The position numbers were made by a program, and so were the translations under genes. The notes below the pieces were generated by a model. That model did not search any database, was not told where the DNA came from, and saw only the letters and a list, made by a program, of their open reading frames with translations. From Patescibacteria group bacterium (GTDB lineage Bacteria; Patescibacteriota; Patescibacteriia; UBA9934), in the NCBI GenBank assembly GCA_018818445.1, contig JAHISC010000059.1, positions 1 through 15,985 of the forward strand: DNA of 15,985 bases, read 5' to 3'. Shown in pieces: positions 5,626-13,068 of the stretch (the first letter of the stretch is position 1; each line of letters opens with the position of its first letter).

Positions 5626-6912
5626 ATGTCTTCAGATATTGAACAAGCCATTCGGCAGATCTGCGATGAAAAAGGTCTGTCTTATGAAGCAGTAATCGAA
5701 ACTATCGAAGCTGCCCTTGGTGCCGCTTATCGTAAGGATTACGGCAACAAGATGCAAAACCTTGAAGCAGAATTCGACCCGTCAACCGGCGGTGTCAGAC
5801 TTTTTGATGTAAAAACAGTAGTAGACGATGTAGATCCTGAAGAACTAGAAAAAATGCAAACTCGCCAAGCCGAGGAAGCAGCAGCGCGTGAAGCAGAAAA
5901 TGCAGCCGAGAATTTTAGACCTCGCCGAAAATTCGAGGAAGATGAATTAGATGGAGATGATCAAGTGGAAGGAGAAAATGAAATCACTTTCAATCCTAAG
6001 ACCGAGATCATGTATTCGGATGCTAGAGTTTTGAAGTTGGATGTAAAAATTGATGATATTATTCGTACCGAGCTTCCTTTGCCTGGTGAATTTGGACGTA
6101 TGGCAGCGATGACTGCAAAACAAGTAATCACGCAAAAGTTGCGCGAAGCTGAGCGTGAAATTGTCTTTGGTGAATTTAAGGAGCAAGAAGGTGAAGTCTT
6201 GATAGGTACAGTTCAGCGTCGTGAAGGTCGTGTTGTTTTGGTAGATCTTGGCCGAACTACCGGAATCTTATTACCAGAAGATCAGGTCAGAAGTGAACAA
6301 TATAACTCAGGCGACAGAATAAAAGTACTTGTTCGCGAAGTTTCTTTGGGGACTCGTGGTCCGCAGATTCTCCTATCACGTTCTAGTGAAGAGTTGGTTC
6401 GCATCTTATTTGATTTAGAGATTCCAGAAATTTCGGAAGGCACAGTAGAAATCAAAACTATTGCCAGGGAGGCCGGTGCACGTTCAAAAGTAGCAGTGCA
6501 TTCAACAGATAATTCAATCGATCCAATCGGTGCTTGCATTGGTCAGCGTGGTATTCGGATTCAAACGATTATTAACGAACTTGGTGGTGAAAAAATAGAT
6601 ATTATTGAATGGAGCGATGATCCACGTGCATTTATAACTAACGCGCTTGCACCAGCCAAGGTTACTGAAGTTGAGATAAATACAGAAGAAAGTTCAGCGA
6701 TAGCTTTAGTAAATGGTGATCAACTCTCATTAGCTATTGGTCGCGGTGGGCAAAACGTCAGATTGGCTGCAAAATTAACTGGTTGGAAATTATCAGTTAG
6801 AGATGAAGGTGGAGATAATAAGGAAGAGGAAGAATTGGTAACTGATGAACCAGAAGTTGTAAAAGAAGAAATTGAAGACCACAATGAAGACATTAAAGAA
6901 GATGAAGAATAA
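5626..6912 (+). CDS. nusA: Transcription termination/antitermination factor NusA
   Basis: NusA binds RNA polymerase and nascent RNA and controls pausing, termination and antitermination. The 428 residues show an N-terminal polymerase-binding domain (1 to about 185), an S1 domain (about 188-252, GTVQRREGRVVLVDLGRTTG), KH1 with GACIGQRGIRI (302-312) and KH2 with IGRGGQNVRLAAKLTG (371-386), then an acidic tail (396-428) instead of the proteobacterial acidic repeats. The N-terminal domain contains an unusual charged, alanine/glutamate-rich insertion at about residues 70-128. The ATG follows an AT-rich stretch with no Shine-Dalgarno. The usual partners rimP and infB are not adjacent; yidC follows after 2 bases. 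A strong promoter and structured leader upstream suggest regulation. Confidence 0.97.
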   Translation: MSSDIEQAIRQICDEKGLSYEAVIETIEAALGAAYRKDYGNKMQNLEAEFDPSTGGVRLFDVKTVVDDVDPEELEKMQTRQAEEAAAREAENAAENFRPRRKFEEDELDGDDQVEGENEITFNPKTEIMYSDARVLKLDVKIDDIIRTELPLPGEFGRMAAMTAKQVITQKLREAEREIVFGEFKEQEGEVLIGTVQRREGRVVLVDLGRTTGILLPEDQVRSEQYNSGDRIKVLVREVSLGTRGPQILLSRSSEELVRILFDLEIPEISEGTVEIKTIAREAGARSKVAVHSTDNSIDPIGACIGQRGIRIQTIINELGGEKIDIIEWSDDPRAFITNALAPAKVTEVEINTEESSAIALVNGDQLSLAIGRGGQNVRLAAKLTGWKLSVRDEGGDNKEEEELVTDEPEVVKEEIEDHNEDIKEDEE

Positions 6913-6914
6913 AT

Positions 6915-7682
6915 ATGTTGGGGGAAATTTATACAACGATTCTATTTCAGCCGATCTATAACCTGCTAGTTTTTTTCTACGATACTTTACCGTTTCACGA
7001 TATTGGTATCGCCATTATTCTAGTCACCCTTATTGTTAAAGGTATTCTTTTCCCGTTGACTTTCAAATCATTAAAGTCACAGAAAGAAATGCAAGAGATA
7101 CAGCCAAAGATCAAAGAAATTCAGGCTAAGTATAAGGATGACAAAGAAAAGTTAGCAAGTGAATTGATGGCAGTTTATAAGAATCATAATGTTAATCCGC
7201 TAGCTTCTTGTTTTCCTTTGTTGATTCAGCTGCCAATTTTTATTGCATTGTTCCAAGTTTTAAGAACCGGTCTTGGTGAGGTGCAAGGAGATCTTCTTTA
7301 CTCATTTGTTTCTAATCCAGGGGCGATAGATCCTATGTTCTTCGGATTTATTGACTTGTCAGTAATTTCGATCCCTTTTGCAATTTTAGCAGCCATAGCA
7401 CAATACTTCCAAGCTAAGAAAACCATGGCTAGACGGCCAGCTAAAGAAGTGCGTTCGTCAGCCGGAGCTCAAGATGAGGACATGATGGCCAACATGAACC
7501 GAATGATGCTTTACTTTATGCCTATCATGACCTTGGTGATTGGTTGCACTTCACTCCCTGGCGGTGTGATGCTGTACTGGATGGCTACAACAGTTCTGAC
7601 AATTGTCTTATATTCAATCTTCTTACCAAAGAAAAAGGATTTAGAGGATAATAAAAGCAAAGAGCTTGCAACAAAAGAGTAG
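6915..7682 (+). CDS. yidC: YidC/Oxa1-type membrane protein insertase
   Basis: Inserts and folds membrane proteins, alone or with Sec. The 255 residues give the Gram-positive-like short form without the large periplasmic domain and without a lipobox cysteine. A first hydrophobic stretch (residues 8-22) precedes the core: a helix at 28-48 (GIAIILVTLIVKGILFPLTF), the cytoplasmic helical hairpin SQKEMQEIQPKIKEIQAKYK (55-74), the NVNPLASCFPLLIQLPIFIALF segment (92-113), a helix near 147-167 and two closing helices at about 195-235. The groove residue that is normally arginine appears as K42. The start follows the nusA stop by 2 bases. A hairpin terminator ends the unit 12 bases downstream. Assignment firm. 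Confidence 0.96.
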   Translation: MLGEIYTTILFQPIYNLLVFFYDTLPFHDIGIAIILVTLIVKGILFPLTFKSLKSQKEMQEIQPKIKEIQAKYKDDKEKLASELMAVYKNHNVNPLASCFPLLIQLPIFIALFQVLRTGLGEVQGDLLYSFVSNPGAIDPMFFGFIDLSVISIPFAILAAIAQYFQAKKTMARRPAKEVRSSAGAQDEDMMANMNRMMLYFMPIMTLVIGCTSLPGGVMLYWMATTVLTIVLYSIFLPKKKDLEDNKSKELATKE

Positions 7683-7693
7683 AACAGTCAATG

Positions 7694-7719
7694 AGAACGA
7701 GGTATTCACCTCGTTCTTT
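7694..7719 (+). terminator. Intrinsic terminator after yidC
   Basis: AGAACGAGGT (7694-7703) pairs perfectly with ACCTCGTTCT (7708-7717) around loop ATTC, followed by TT and an AT-rich run. A 10-bp stem with a short U-tract. It separates nusA-yidC from the 7756 gene and shows that the upstream in-frame extension to 7666 is not coding. Confidence 0.8.
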
Positions 7720-7745
7720 AATTATAGTCAGATTTTCGATACAAT
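7717..7745 (+). promoter_or_regulatory. Possible promoter for the glycan cassette
   Basis: TACAAT at 7740-7745 (5 of 6 to the -10 consensus), with a poor -35 TTTAAT at 7717-7722, 17 bases apart. Predicted initiation near 7752 would put the start 4 bases before the ATG. The -35 overlaps the terminator's T-run. A promoter is expected here because a terminator precedes. Confidence 0.42.
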
Positions 7746-7755
7746 ACGGAGGCAT

Positions 7756-8775
7756 ATGAAAGCAAAAACTTGGTTTAATATTGGCGTCACGATTTTAACT
7801 TTTTTGATCGGGCTAGCTGTTCTTATTTTTTTAATCTGGCAAGAAGGACCCGAATCAGTTGAAAAAAATATAGTCGCTTTTGGCTTGTTGCCGATTATTG
7901 GATTTGTCTGTATTTCGCTGGCTAATTTTACACTTTATAGTTTGCGCTGGCAGATTATTCTCAATTCACATTTACCAAAAGAGAAACACATTCCGCTTCA
8001 TAAAATGTACATGCATCGTTTGGCTGGTTTTGCTATGAGCTATTTAACTCCAGCAGCACAGGTTGGCGGGGAACCTGTGCGTATTGCCATGGTTTCGACT
8101 GAAGGAGTTTCCATTAGGGCAGCAACCAGTTCAGTGGTTTTGGATATTGCTTTCGAGCTCTCAGCCTACATAGTTTTTATTTTAGCTGGTGTTTTGCTGG
8201 CGATCTGGGAAGGCTTGGGGGATAGCAATTCTTTTCTTATCATTGGAGCTGGACTTTTAATCTTACTTATCAGCCTGGTATCTTTTTTTGCTGCCATGGC
8301 TTATGGCAAAGGCTTTTTTTCTAATATATTTAGTTTGTTAGGCTTGAGAAGATTTAAACGTCTTCAAGCGATCGATCGCGGTATCCGTGATAGTGAGCAT
8401 TTAATGGCTGAATTCTTGGCCGGCAAACCAAAGCGTCTAATTGTTGTCTCATTGCTTTCTTTAGCAGTAATTAGTTTCAGGATTATAGAAGTTTTCTACA
8501 TTGCTTACTTCTTTGGAGTAAATTTAGATTTTGGTAGCGCGTTTCTAGTTGGGACTTTGCCTGGTATTGCCTTGCTGCTGCCGGTTCCTGCTGGACTTGG
8601 TATTTTTGAAGGAGGTTTTTCGGCTGTTTTCAGCCTTTTAGGCATTCCTTTGAGCGCTGTCGCTTTTGCTTTAATCATCAGAATCCGCGACGCCATTTTC
8701 ATTTCTTTGGGAGTTATGTTTATATTAAGTAAAGGACGTGCCTTTGTTGAGAGGAGGATTTTGAAAAGAAAATAA
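7756..8775 (+). CDS. LPG-synthase-TM/flippase-like integral membrane protein
   Basis: A 339-residue polytopic membrane protein of the family annotated as lysylphosphatidylglycerol synthase transmembrane domain (UPF0104), lacking the soluble aminoacyl-transferase domain of MprF. Helices include about 8-27, 38-57 and at least five more to residue 335. Family signatures are GGEPVR at about 104-109, the SSVVLDIAFELSAY helix (about 122-135), and the late LPVPAGLGIFEGGFSAVFSLLG segment (about 276-297). Such stand-alone proteins are thought to flip lipids or lipid-linked glycans, but the substrate is unknown. The ATG at 7756 is chosen because GGAGG lies 3 bases upstream and the longer in-frame version would run through a terminator. 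It precedes a nucleotidyltransferase-like gene by 3 bases. Confidence 0.87.
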   Translation: MKAKTWFNIGVTILTFLIGLAVLIFLIWQEGPESVEKNIVAFGLLPIIGFVCISLANFTLYSLRWQIILNSHLPKEKHIPLHKMYMHRLAGFAMSYLTPAAQVGGEPVRIAMVSTEGVSIRAATSSVVLDIAFELSAYIVFILAGVLLAIWEGLGDSNSFLIIGAGLLILLISLVSFFAAMAYGKGFFSNIFSLLGLRRFKRLQAIDRGIRDSEHLMAEFLAGKPKRLIVVSLLSLAVISFRIIEVFYIAYFFGVNLDFGSAFLVGTLPGIALLLPVPAGLGIFEGGFSAVFSLLGIPLSAVAFALIIRIRDAIFISLGVMFILSKGRAFVERRILKRK

Positions 8776-8778
8776 TTT

Positions 8779-9690
8779 GTGGCTAATTCCCTTGAAAAAG
8801 ACATCTTTCGAACTCTAGCCTATTTTTCGTACTTTACTTATCCTTTAACCTCATTTGAGATTTGGAAATGGCAGTTAGATCCAGAAATGCCGCGTTCTTA
8901 TGAGGAGATTACCAACGCTTTAGAAAATTCCACTTGGTTAGCTAATTTTTTGGCGTATAAAGATGGTTTTTGGGGAGTGTATTGGAAAACAGTTCCAATT
9001 GAGGAGCAGATTGCAGAAAGGCACCGTAGAAATATCAATGCTTTTGCCAAACATAGAAAGCTTAAAAGAGTTTTAAAATATTTATCTCGCATACCCTGGG
9101 TAAAGGGGATTGCGATTTGTAATACTTTGGCCTGGCATCACACTGAACCGCGCAGTGATATCGATCTTTTTCTAATTGTCGACGACAGGCGAGTGTGGAG
9201 TACTAGATTATTTGCTGTAGCGCCTCTAGCTTTACTTAGTCAGCGGCCCGGAGAAACTATTGAGGACCCGATTGATATTAGTTTTTTTGTTACTGAGGCA
9301 TCAATGAATCTTGAACATTTAAAAATTACAAATGATGATCCATATTTGGCTGTTTGGACCAGGTCGCTTTTACCAGTTTATGGTAAAGATCTACTTTGGG
9401 ATATGTGGCGCGCCGAAAATAGATGGTCAGAAAAGACAGTCCCGGCTGCAGCATGGCGCCGAGGTTCGTTGAGGCTTACTAATAAGAAAAAATCAAAGTG
9501 GCGCATTCCAATCTCTGAAGCATTTGCCCGTCAACTACAACTCAAACGTCTACCAGAGGAGCTGCGCGACTTAGCTAATAAAGATTCTAGAGTGGTAGTT
9601 GCGGATCACATTTTAAAATTTCATAAAAATGATCGACGGCAGGAAATTCAGAACGCTCTTATTGAAGCTATGAAACTATGCGAGATATAA
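8779..9690 (+). CDS. Nucleotidyltransferase-like protein, catalytic GS altered
   Basis: A 303-residue soluble protein. Residues 1-100 are helical with a winged-helix-like look (DIFRTLAYFSYFTYPLTSFEIWKW). From about 108 comes a pol-beta-type nucleotidyltransferase strand-helix-strand: GIAICNTLAWHHTEPRSDIDLFLIVDD, with metal-binding D127 and D129 and a plausible third acid at D166 (EDPIDISFF). The GS pair that normally opens this motif reads NT (115-116, C-N-T-L-A), which may impair catalysis. The C-terminal half (about 180-303) is basic and helical and I do not recognise it. GTG start 3 bases after the preceding stop. The last 13 bases overlap the next gene. Context suggests a role in surface-glycan or lipid metabolism; the substrate is not known. 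Confidence 0.68.
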   Translation: MANSLEKDIFRTLAYFSYFTYPLTSFEIWKWQLDPEMPRSYEEITNALENSTWLANFLAYKDGFWGVYWKTVPIEEQIAERHRRNINAFAKHRKLKRVLKYLSRIPWVKGIAICNTLAWHHTEPRSDIDLFLIVDDRRVWSTRLFAVAPLALLSQRPGETIEDPIDISFFVTEASMNLEHLKITNDDPYLAVWTRSLLPVYGKDLLWDMWRAENRWSEKTVPAAAWRRGSLRLTNKKKSKWRIPISEAFARQLQLKRLPEELRDLANKDSRVVVADHILKFHKNDRRQEIQNALIEAMKLCEI

Positions 9691-10928
9691 TTATTAAATG
9701 GTTTATTCCAGGGATTGCTTTCTTGCTACCCTGGCAAACGCGTTGGATTTTCGGTGGAGCAGAAATTGTTGGCCAACCTTTTGAATTTGGTATTTATAGT
9801 TTGTACGCGATTGAATTACTAATTTTTCTCATATTTCTTGCTTTAGGTAGATTGCAAATCCGCCAGGAGTACAGACTTTCATTATGGCTGGCTGGTCTAG
9901 TTCTAGTTGTTTCAGCTTTGTCTTTTATTGTTGCAGAAAATAGTATTTTGTCATTGATTCAATGGATGCATTTGGCAGTTGCTCTATTGTTTTTTGTAAT
10001 TTTGCTCGATCATCGAGTCTCTATAAAGAGAGTTTTTACTGGTTTTGTGCTTGGTTTGGTAATCCCATCTTTGGTTGGGATTTTCCAGTTTTTTTATGGC
10101 TCATCTGCCGCCTCTACGATTCTAGGTATAGCGGAGCGTGATGCTGCTCGTTTAGGTGACTCAGTTATTGAGTATCAGGGCGGAAGATTCTTAAGAGCTT
10201 ACGGTAGTTTTTCGCACCCAAATATCTTTGGCGGTTATCTAGCCGTGGCTTTGGCCGGTATTATTGGTTATTGGGATAAGTTAAAAACAAAAACGACTAT
10301 TATTTTATCTGGCATTGTTGGTTTTATTATTTCCTTTGCTTTTATTTTGACTTTTTCACGCTCAGCCTGGTTAGGTCTGGGTTTGGGGTTACTAGTTGGG
10401 ACGATTATCCTAGCCTTTAAAAATAAAGCTAGAGCAAAAATGATTGTCGTGCCTCTGAGCCTTATCTTGATTGGTTTGGCGGTCTTAGGTTCAGCTGGTA
10501 GATTAAATTTTTCTTCCTCGTTTGAATCTCGATCAATCGAGGAGCGTATTGTACAGTATCAAGAATTTCCAGTAGTAATTGGTAGAGAGGTAATTTTAGG
10601 ACAAGGTATTGGAAATTATACTCTGGCCATTGCCGATGTTTTTACTGATCGTGAGTGGTGGCAGTATCAGCCAATTCACAATGTATTGTTGCTAATTATG
10701 GGCGAGATTGGTTTGATCGGATTGTTGTGTGTAATTTTGTGGGCAGCATCAATCGATAAAATTAACTTTGCCAGGTTTCCTGAGCGCCAAGCAGTCACAG
10801 CCTTTATGATGGGCAACATTTTGTTATTAATCGTCTTTTTTGATCACTATTTGTGGTCAAACTGGTCTGGTTTGGCTCTGGTGGCTCTGGTTATGGCCGC
10901 GACGCTAAGATTAGGCGAAGAATACTAG
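9678..10928 (+). CDS. O-antigen ligase/polymerase family (Wzy/WaaL-like) membrane protein
   Basis: A 416-residue protein with about 10-12 predicted membrane helices. The family hallmark is a large extracytoplasmic loop before the C-terminal helices, containing the conserved histidine motif IHNVLLLIMGEIGLIG (about residues 332-347). The earlier signature FLRAYGSFSHPNIFGGYLA (about 171-189) and FILTFSRSAWLGLGLG (about 220-237) are typical of the RfaL/WaaL/Wzy_C superfamily, which joins or polymerises lipid-linked glycans at the outer face of the cytoplasmic membrane. Whether it acts as ligase or polymerase cannot be decided. The ATG lies within the end of the preceding gene. An AT-rich stretch, not a clear terminator, follows. 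Confidence 0.88.
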   Translation: MRDIIIKWFIPGIAFLLPWQTRWIFGGAEIVGQPFEFGIYSLYAIELLIFLIFLALGRLQIRQEYRLSLWLAGLVLVVSALSFIVAENSILSLIQWMHLAVALLFFVILLDHRVSIKRVFTGFVLGLVIPSLVGIFQFFYGSSAASTILGIAERDAARLGDSVIEYQGGRFLRAYGSFSHPNIFGGYLAVALAGIIGYWDKLKTKTTIILSGIVGFIISFAFILTFSRSAWLGLGLGLLVGTIILAFKNKARAKMIVVPLSLILIGLAVLGSAGRLNFSSSFESRSIEERIVQYQEFPVVIGREVILGQGIGNYTLAIADVFTDREWWQYQPIHNVLLLIMGEIGLIGLLCVILWAASIDKINFARFPERQAVTAFMMGNILLLIVFFDHYLWSNWSGLALVALVMAATLRLGEEY

Positions 10929-10942
10929 TTTATTTATTTTAT

Positions 10943-10970
10943 TTAGCACTCCTTGACAGGAGACTGCCAA
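10943..10970. promoter_or_regulatory. CIRCE-like HrcA operator, 10-nt spacer
   Basis: TTAGCACTC (10943-10951) is a perfect 9 of 9 left half of the CIRCE consensus. GACTGCCAA (10962-10970) matches 7 of 9 of the right half GAGTGCTAA. The spacer is 10 rather than the canonical 9 bases. It overlaps the -35 box of the groES promoter, where a bound HrcA repressor would block polymerase. hrcA itself is not in the window. Confidence 0.7.
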
Positions 10971-10981
10971 TTCTTTAAACT
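10953..10981 (+). promoter_or_regulatory. groESL promoter
   Basis: TTGACA (10953-10958), 17-base spacer, TAAACT (10976-10981); 10 of 12 to consensus. The expected start, about 10988, leaves a leader near 29 nt before the groES ATG at 11017. The in-frame TTG at 10981 lies inside the -10 box and so cannot be the start codon. Confidence 0.85.
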
Positions 10982-11016
10982 TGCCACGAACTAAAAATAA
11001 TAAAGTTGTTCAAAAT

Positions 11017-11307
11017 ATGAACCTAAGACCAATCACAGATCATCTAGTTTTAAAAACTATTGACCAAGAAACAACCACTGCGTCTGGGATCATCATTCCA
11101 GAAACCGTTGACAAGGAACGTCCAGAGAAGGGAAAGGTTGTGGCTGTAGGACCTGGCCGTGTTAGTGATCAAGGAACTCGTTTGCCACTCGAGATTAAAG
11201 TTGGCGACACCGTAGTTTTTAAAAAATATGCGCCCGATGAGGTTAAAATTGATGGTGAAAAATATTTAGTAATCAAAGCAGACGATGTAATGGCCGTGAT
11301 TGAGTAG
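11017..11307 (+). CDS. groES: Co-chaperonin GroES (Hsp10)
   Basis: The 96-residue lid protein of the chaperonin, a heptamer that caps GroEL in an ATP-dependent cycle. It begins MNLRPITDHLVLK, the classic GroES N-terminus, which fixes the start at 11017 rather than the upstream TTG. The mobile loop is at about 17-32 (TTTASGIIIPETVDKE), where SGIIIP carries the IVL-like hydrophobic tripeptide that docks on GroEL. KGKVVAVGPGR (about 36-46), VKVGD-type IKVGDTVVFKKY and the closing DVMAVIE follow as expected. It is full length. No Shine-Dalgarno precedes the ATG. It is transcribed with groEL, 32 bases downstream, behind a CIRCE-like operator. Confidence 0.96.
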   Translation: MNLRPITDHLVLKTIDQETTTASGIIIPETVDKERPEKGKVVAVGPGRVSDQGTRLPLEIKVGDTVVFKKYAPDEVKIDGEKYLVIKADDVMAVIE

Positions 11308-11339
11308 TCGCACCCTGTAACCTTAAACCCTTTAAAGAT

Positions 11340-12977
11340 ATGTCAAAAAAAATTACTTTTCATGAAGATGCTCGTAAGGCCATTAAGTCTGGAATCGATC
11401 AGCTGGCCGATGCCGTCAAAGTTACCTTGGGTCCTAAGGGACGCAACGTAATTATTGAGCGTAGTTATGGAGCCCCAATGGTCACTAAAGATGGAGTCAC
11501 TGTGGCCAAAGAAATTGAGCTAGAAGACAGGCTAGAAAATATTGGTGCAGAATTAGTTAAGGAAGCTGCTTCCAAGACTGCCGATGTTGCCGGTGACGGT
11601 ACAACAACTGCAACGGTTTTAGCCCAGGCTTTAGTTGAAGAAGGTTTGAAATTAGTTGCTTCTGGCATTGATCCTCAGGCGCTGCGACGCGGGATCGAAA
11701 AGGCAGTGGAGAAGACTGTCCAGGAAATTAAAGCTTTAGCTCAGCCTGTTCATGGCGAGGCTATTAAACAAGTTGCTTCTATCTCAGCTAACGACAAGAC
11801 TATCGGTGATGTGATTGCCGAAGCAATGGATAAGGTTGGTGAAAACGGTGTGATTACTATTGAAGAAGGTCAGTCCTTTGGAGTCGAAGTTGAAGTTGTA
11901 GAAGGAATGCAGTTTGACAAAGGTTATCTTTCTCACTACATGGTGACCAATTCAGATCGAATGGATGCCGAATATGAAGACGTTCCGGTGTTGGTGACTG
12001 ATCAAAAAATTAGTTCAGTACAGACTTTACTGCCAATTTTAGAAGCCATTGCTAATACTGGTAGAAAAGATTTAGTGATTATTGCCGAAGAAGTTGATGG
12101 CGAGGCTTTGACTACATTGGTTGTTAATAAGTTGCGCGGTGCTTTTAATACACTGGCAATTAAGGCACCAGGATTTGGTGAACGTAAGAAAGAGATTTTA
12201 GAAGATATTGCTATTGTTACCGGTGCTACTTTAATAAGTGAAGAAACAGGTTTAAAACTCGATACTATCGAGCTCACTCATCTTGGCAAAGCTCGCAAAG
12301 TTATCTCTACCAAAGATTCGACAACAATTATTGAAGGAGCTGGTGAACGTCAAAAGATTGATGCTCGAGTAGCCCAAATTAAGCAACAAATAGAAAATAC
12401 AACTTCTGAATTTGATAAAGAAAAATTTACAGAGCGATTAGCTAAACTTGCTGGCGGTGTAGGAATCATTAAAGTTGGTGCAGCTAGTGAGGTTGAGATG
12501 AAAGAAAAGAAACATCGTATTGAGGACGCAGTAGCAGCAACTAAAGCAGCTATTGAAGAAGGTATTGTGCCTGGCGGTGGCGTAGCTTTGATCAGAGTAC
12601 AAAAATCATTGGATGATTTATACATGATTACAGAGAGCAGAGATAAAGAAGAGGCTTTAGGTGTAAAGATTTTGAGCAAGTCTCTCGAATCGCCTTTGCG
12701 ACAAATTGCAGAAAACGCTGGTGCCAAAGGTGATGTTGTAGTCGAGCGTATTAAGATGCAAACTGGGTCATATGGCTTTAACGCTGCTACTGGTCATGAT
12801 GAAAATGATATGGTTGCAGCTGGTATTATTGATCCAGCAAAAGTAACACGCTCAGCAGTTCAAAATGCTGCTTCGATTGCTATAATGGTTTTAACTACAG
12901 AAGCAGCGATTACTGAAAATCCAAAATCAGAATCAGAGACACCAACAATGCCTGGAGGAATGGGCAGCATGATGTAG
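11340..12977 (+). CDS. groEL: Chaperonin GroEL (Hsp60)
   Basis: The 545-residue subunit of the double-ring ATP-dependent folding machine. Signatures include the nucleotide-binding VTLGPKGRNV (28-37), GDGTTTATVLA (85-95, with the catalytic-site aspartate D86), the conserved ALTTLVVNKLRG apical segment (about 256-267), EEGIVPGGGVAL (about 405-416) and a shortened glycine-methionine tail MPGGMGSMM. Length and motif order match typical bacterial GroEL. No Shine-Dalgarno is evident before the ATG. The gene is expected to be heat-shock controlled along with groES. Downstream hairpin 13009-13065 has a T-tract only for the opposite strand, so how this transcript ends is unclear. Confidence 0.98.
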   Translation: MSKKITFHEDARKAIKSGIDQLADAVKVTLGPKGRNVIIERSYGAPMVTKDGVTVAKEIELEDRLENIGAELVKEAASKTADVAGDGTTTATVLAQALVEEGLKLVASGIDPQALRRGIEKAVEKTVQEIKALAQPVHGEAIKQVASISANDKTIGDVIAEAMDKVGENGVITIEEGQSFGVEVEVVEGMQFDKGYLSHYMVTNSDRMDAEYEDVPVLVTDQKISSVQTLLPILEAIANTGRKDLVIIAEEVDGEALTTLVVNKLRGAFNTLAIKAPGFGERKKEILEDIAIVTGATLISEETGLKLDTIELTHLGKARKVISTKDSTTIIEGAGERQKIDARVAQIKQQIENTTSEFDKEKFTERLAKLAGGVGIIKVGAASEVEMKEKKHRIEDAVAATKAAIEEGIVPGGGVALIRVQKSLDDLYMITESRDKEEALGVKILSKSLESPLRQIAENAGAKGDVVVERIKMQTGSYGFNAATGHDENDMVAAGIIDPAKVTRSAVQNAASIAIMVLTTEAAITENPKSESETPTMPGGMGSMM

Positions 12978-12994
12978 GTTTGGCACAGATCACA

Positions 12995-13065
12995 TAAATA
13001 AAAACAAGACCCCGCCGGCCGATCACACGTTGTTAACAAACAACGTATATCGGTTACGACAGGGT
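12995..13065 (-). terminator. Terminator for the minus-strand gene, long hairpin
   Basis: On the minus strand an 8-bp perfect stem ACGTTGTT/AACAACGT (13027-13034 with 13039-13046, loop of 4) is extended by CCGAT/ATCGG (13019-13023 and 13049-13053) and by ACCC/GGGT (13009-13012 and 13062-13065). It is followed by the T-rich complement of 12995-13008. It lies 4 bases past the stop of the 13069 gene. On the plus strand the hairpin has no T-run. Confidence 0.7.
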
Positions 13066-13068
13066 AGG

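Noticed and set aside
7666..7755. In-frame N-terminal extension of the flippase-like gene from a TTG inside yidC
   Set aside because: It would translate through the yidC terminator hairpin; the ATG at 7756 has a GGAGG just upstream and gives a natural first membrane helix.
10981..11016. TTG-initiated 12-residue extension of GroES
   Set aside because: The TTG overlaps the -10 box, and the canonical GroES N-terminus begins at the ATG at 11017.
13009..13065. Intrinsic terminator for groEL on the plus strand
   Set aside because: The hairpin is real but no T-tract follows on the plus strand; the T-tract is on the minus side.
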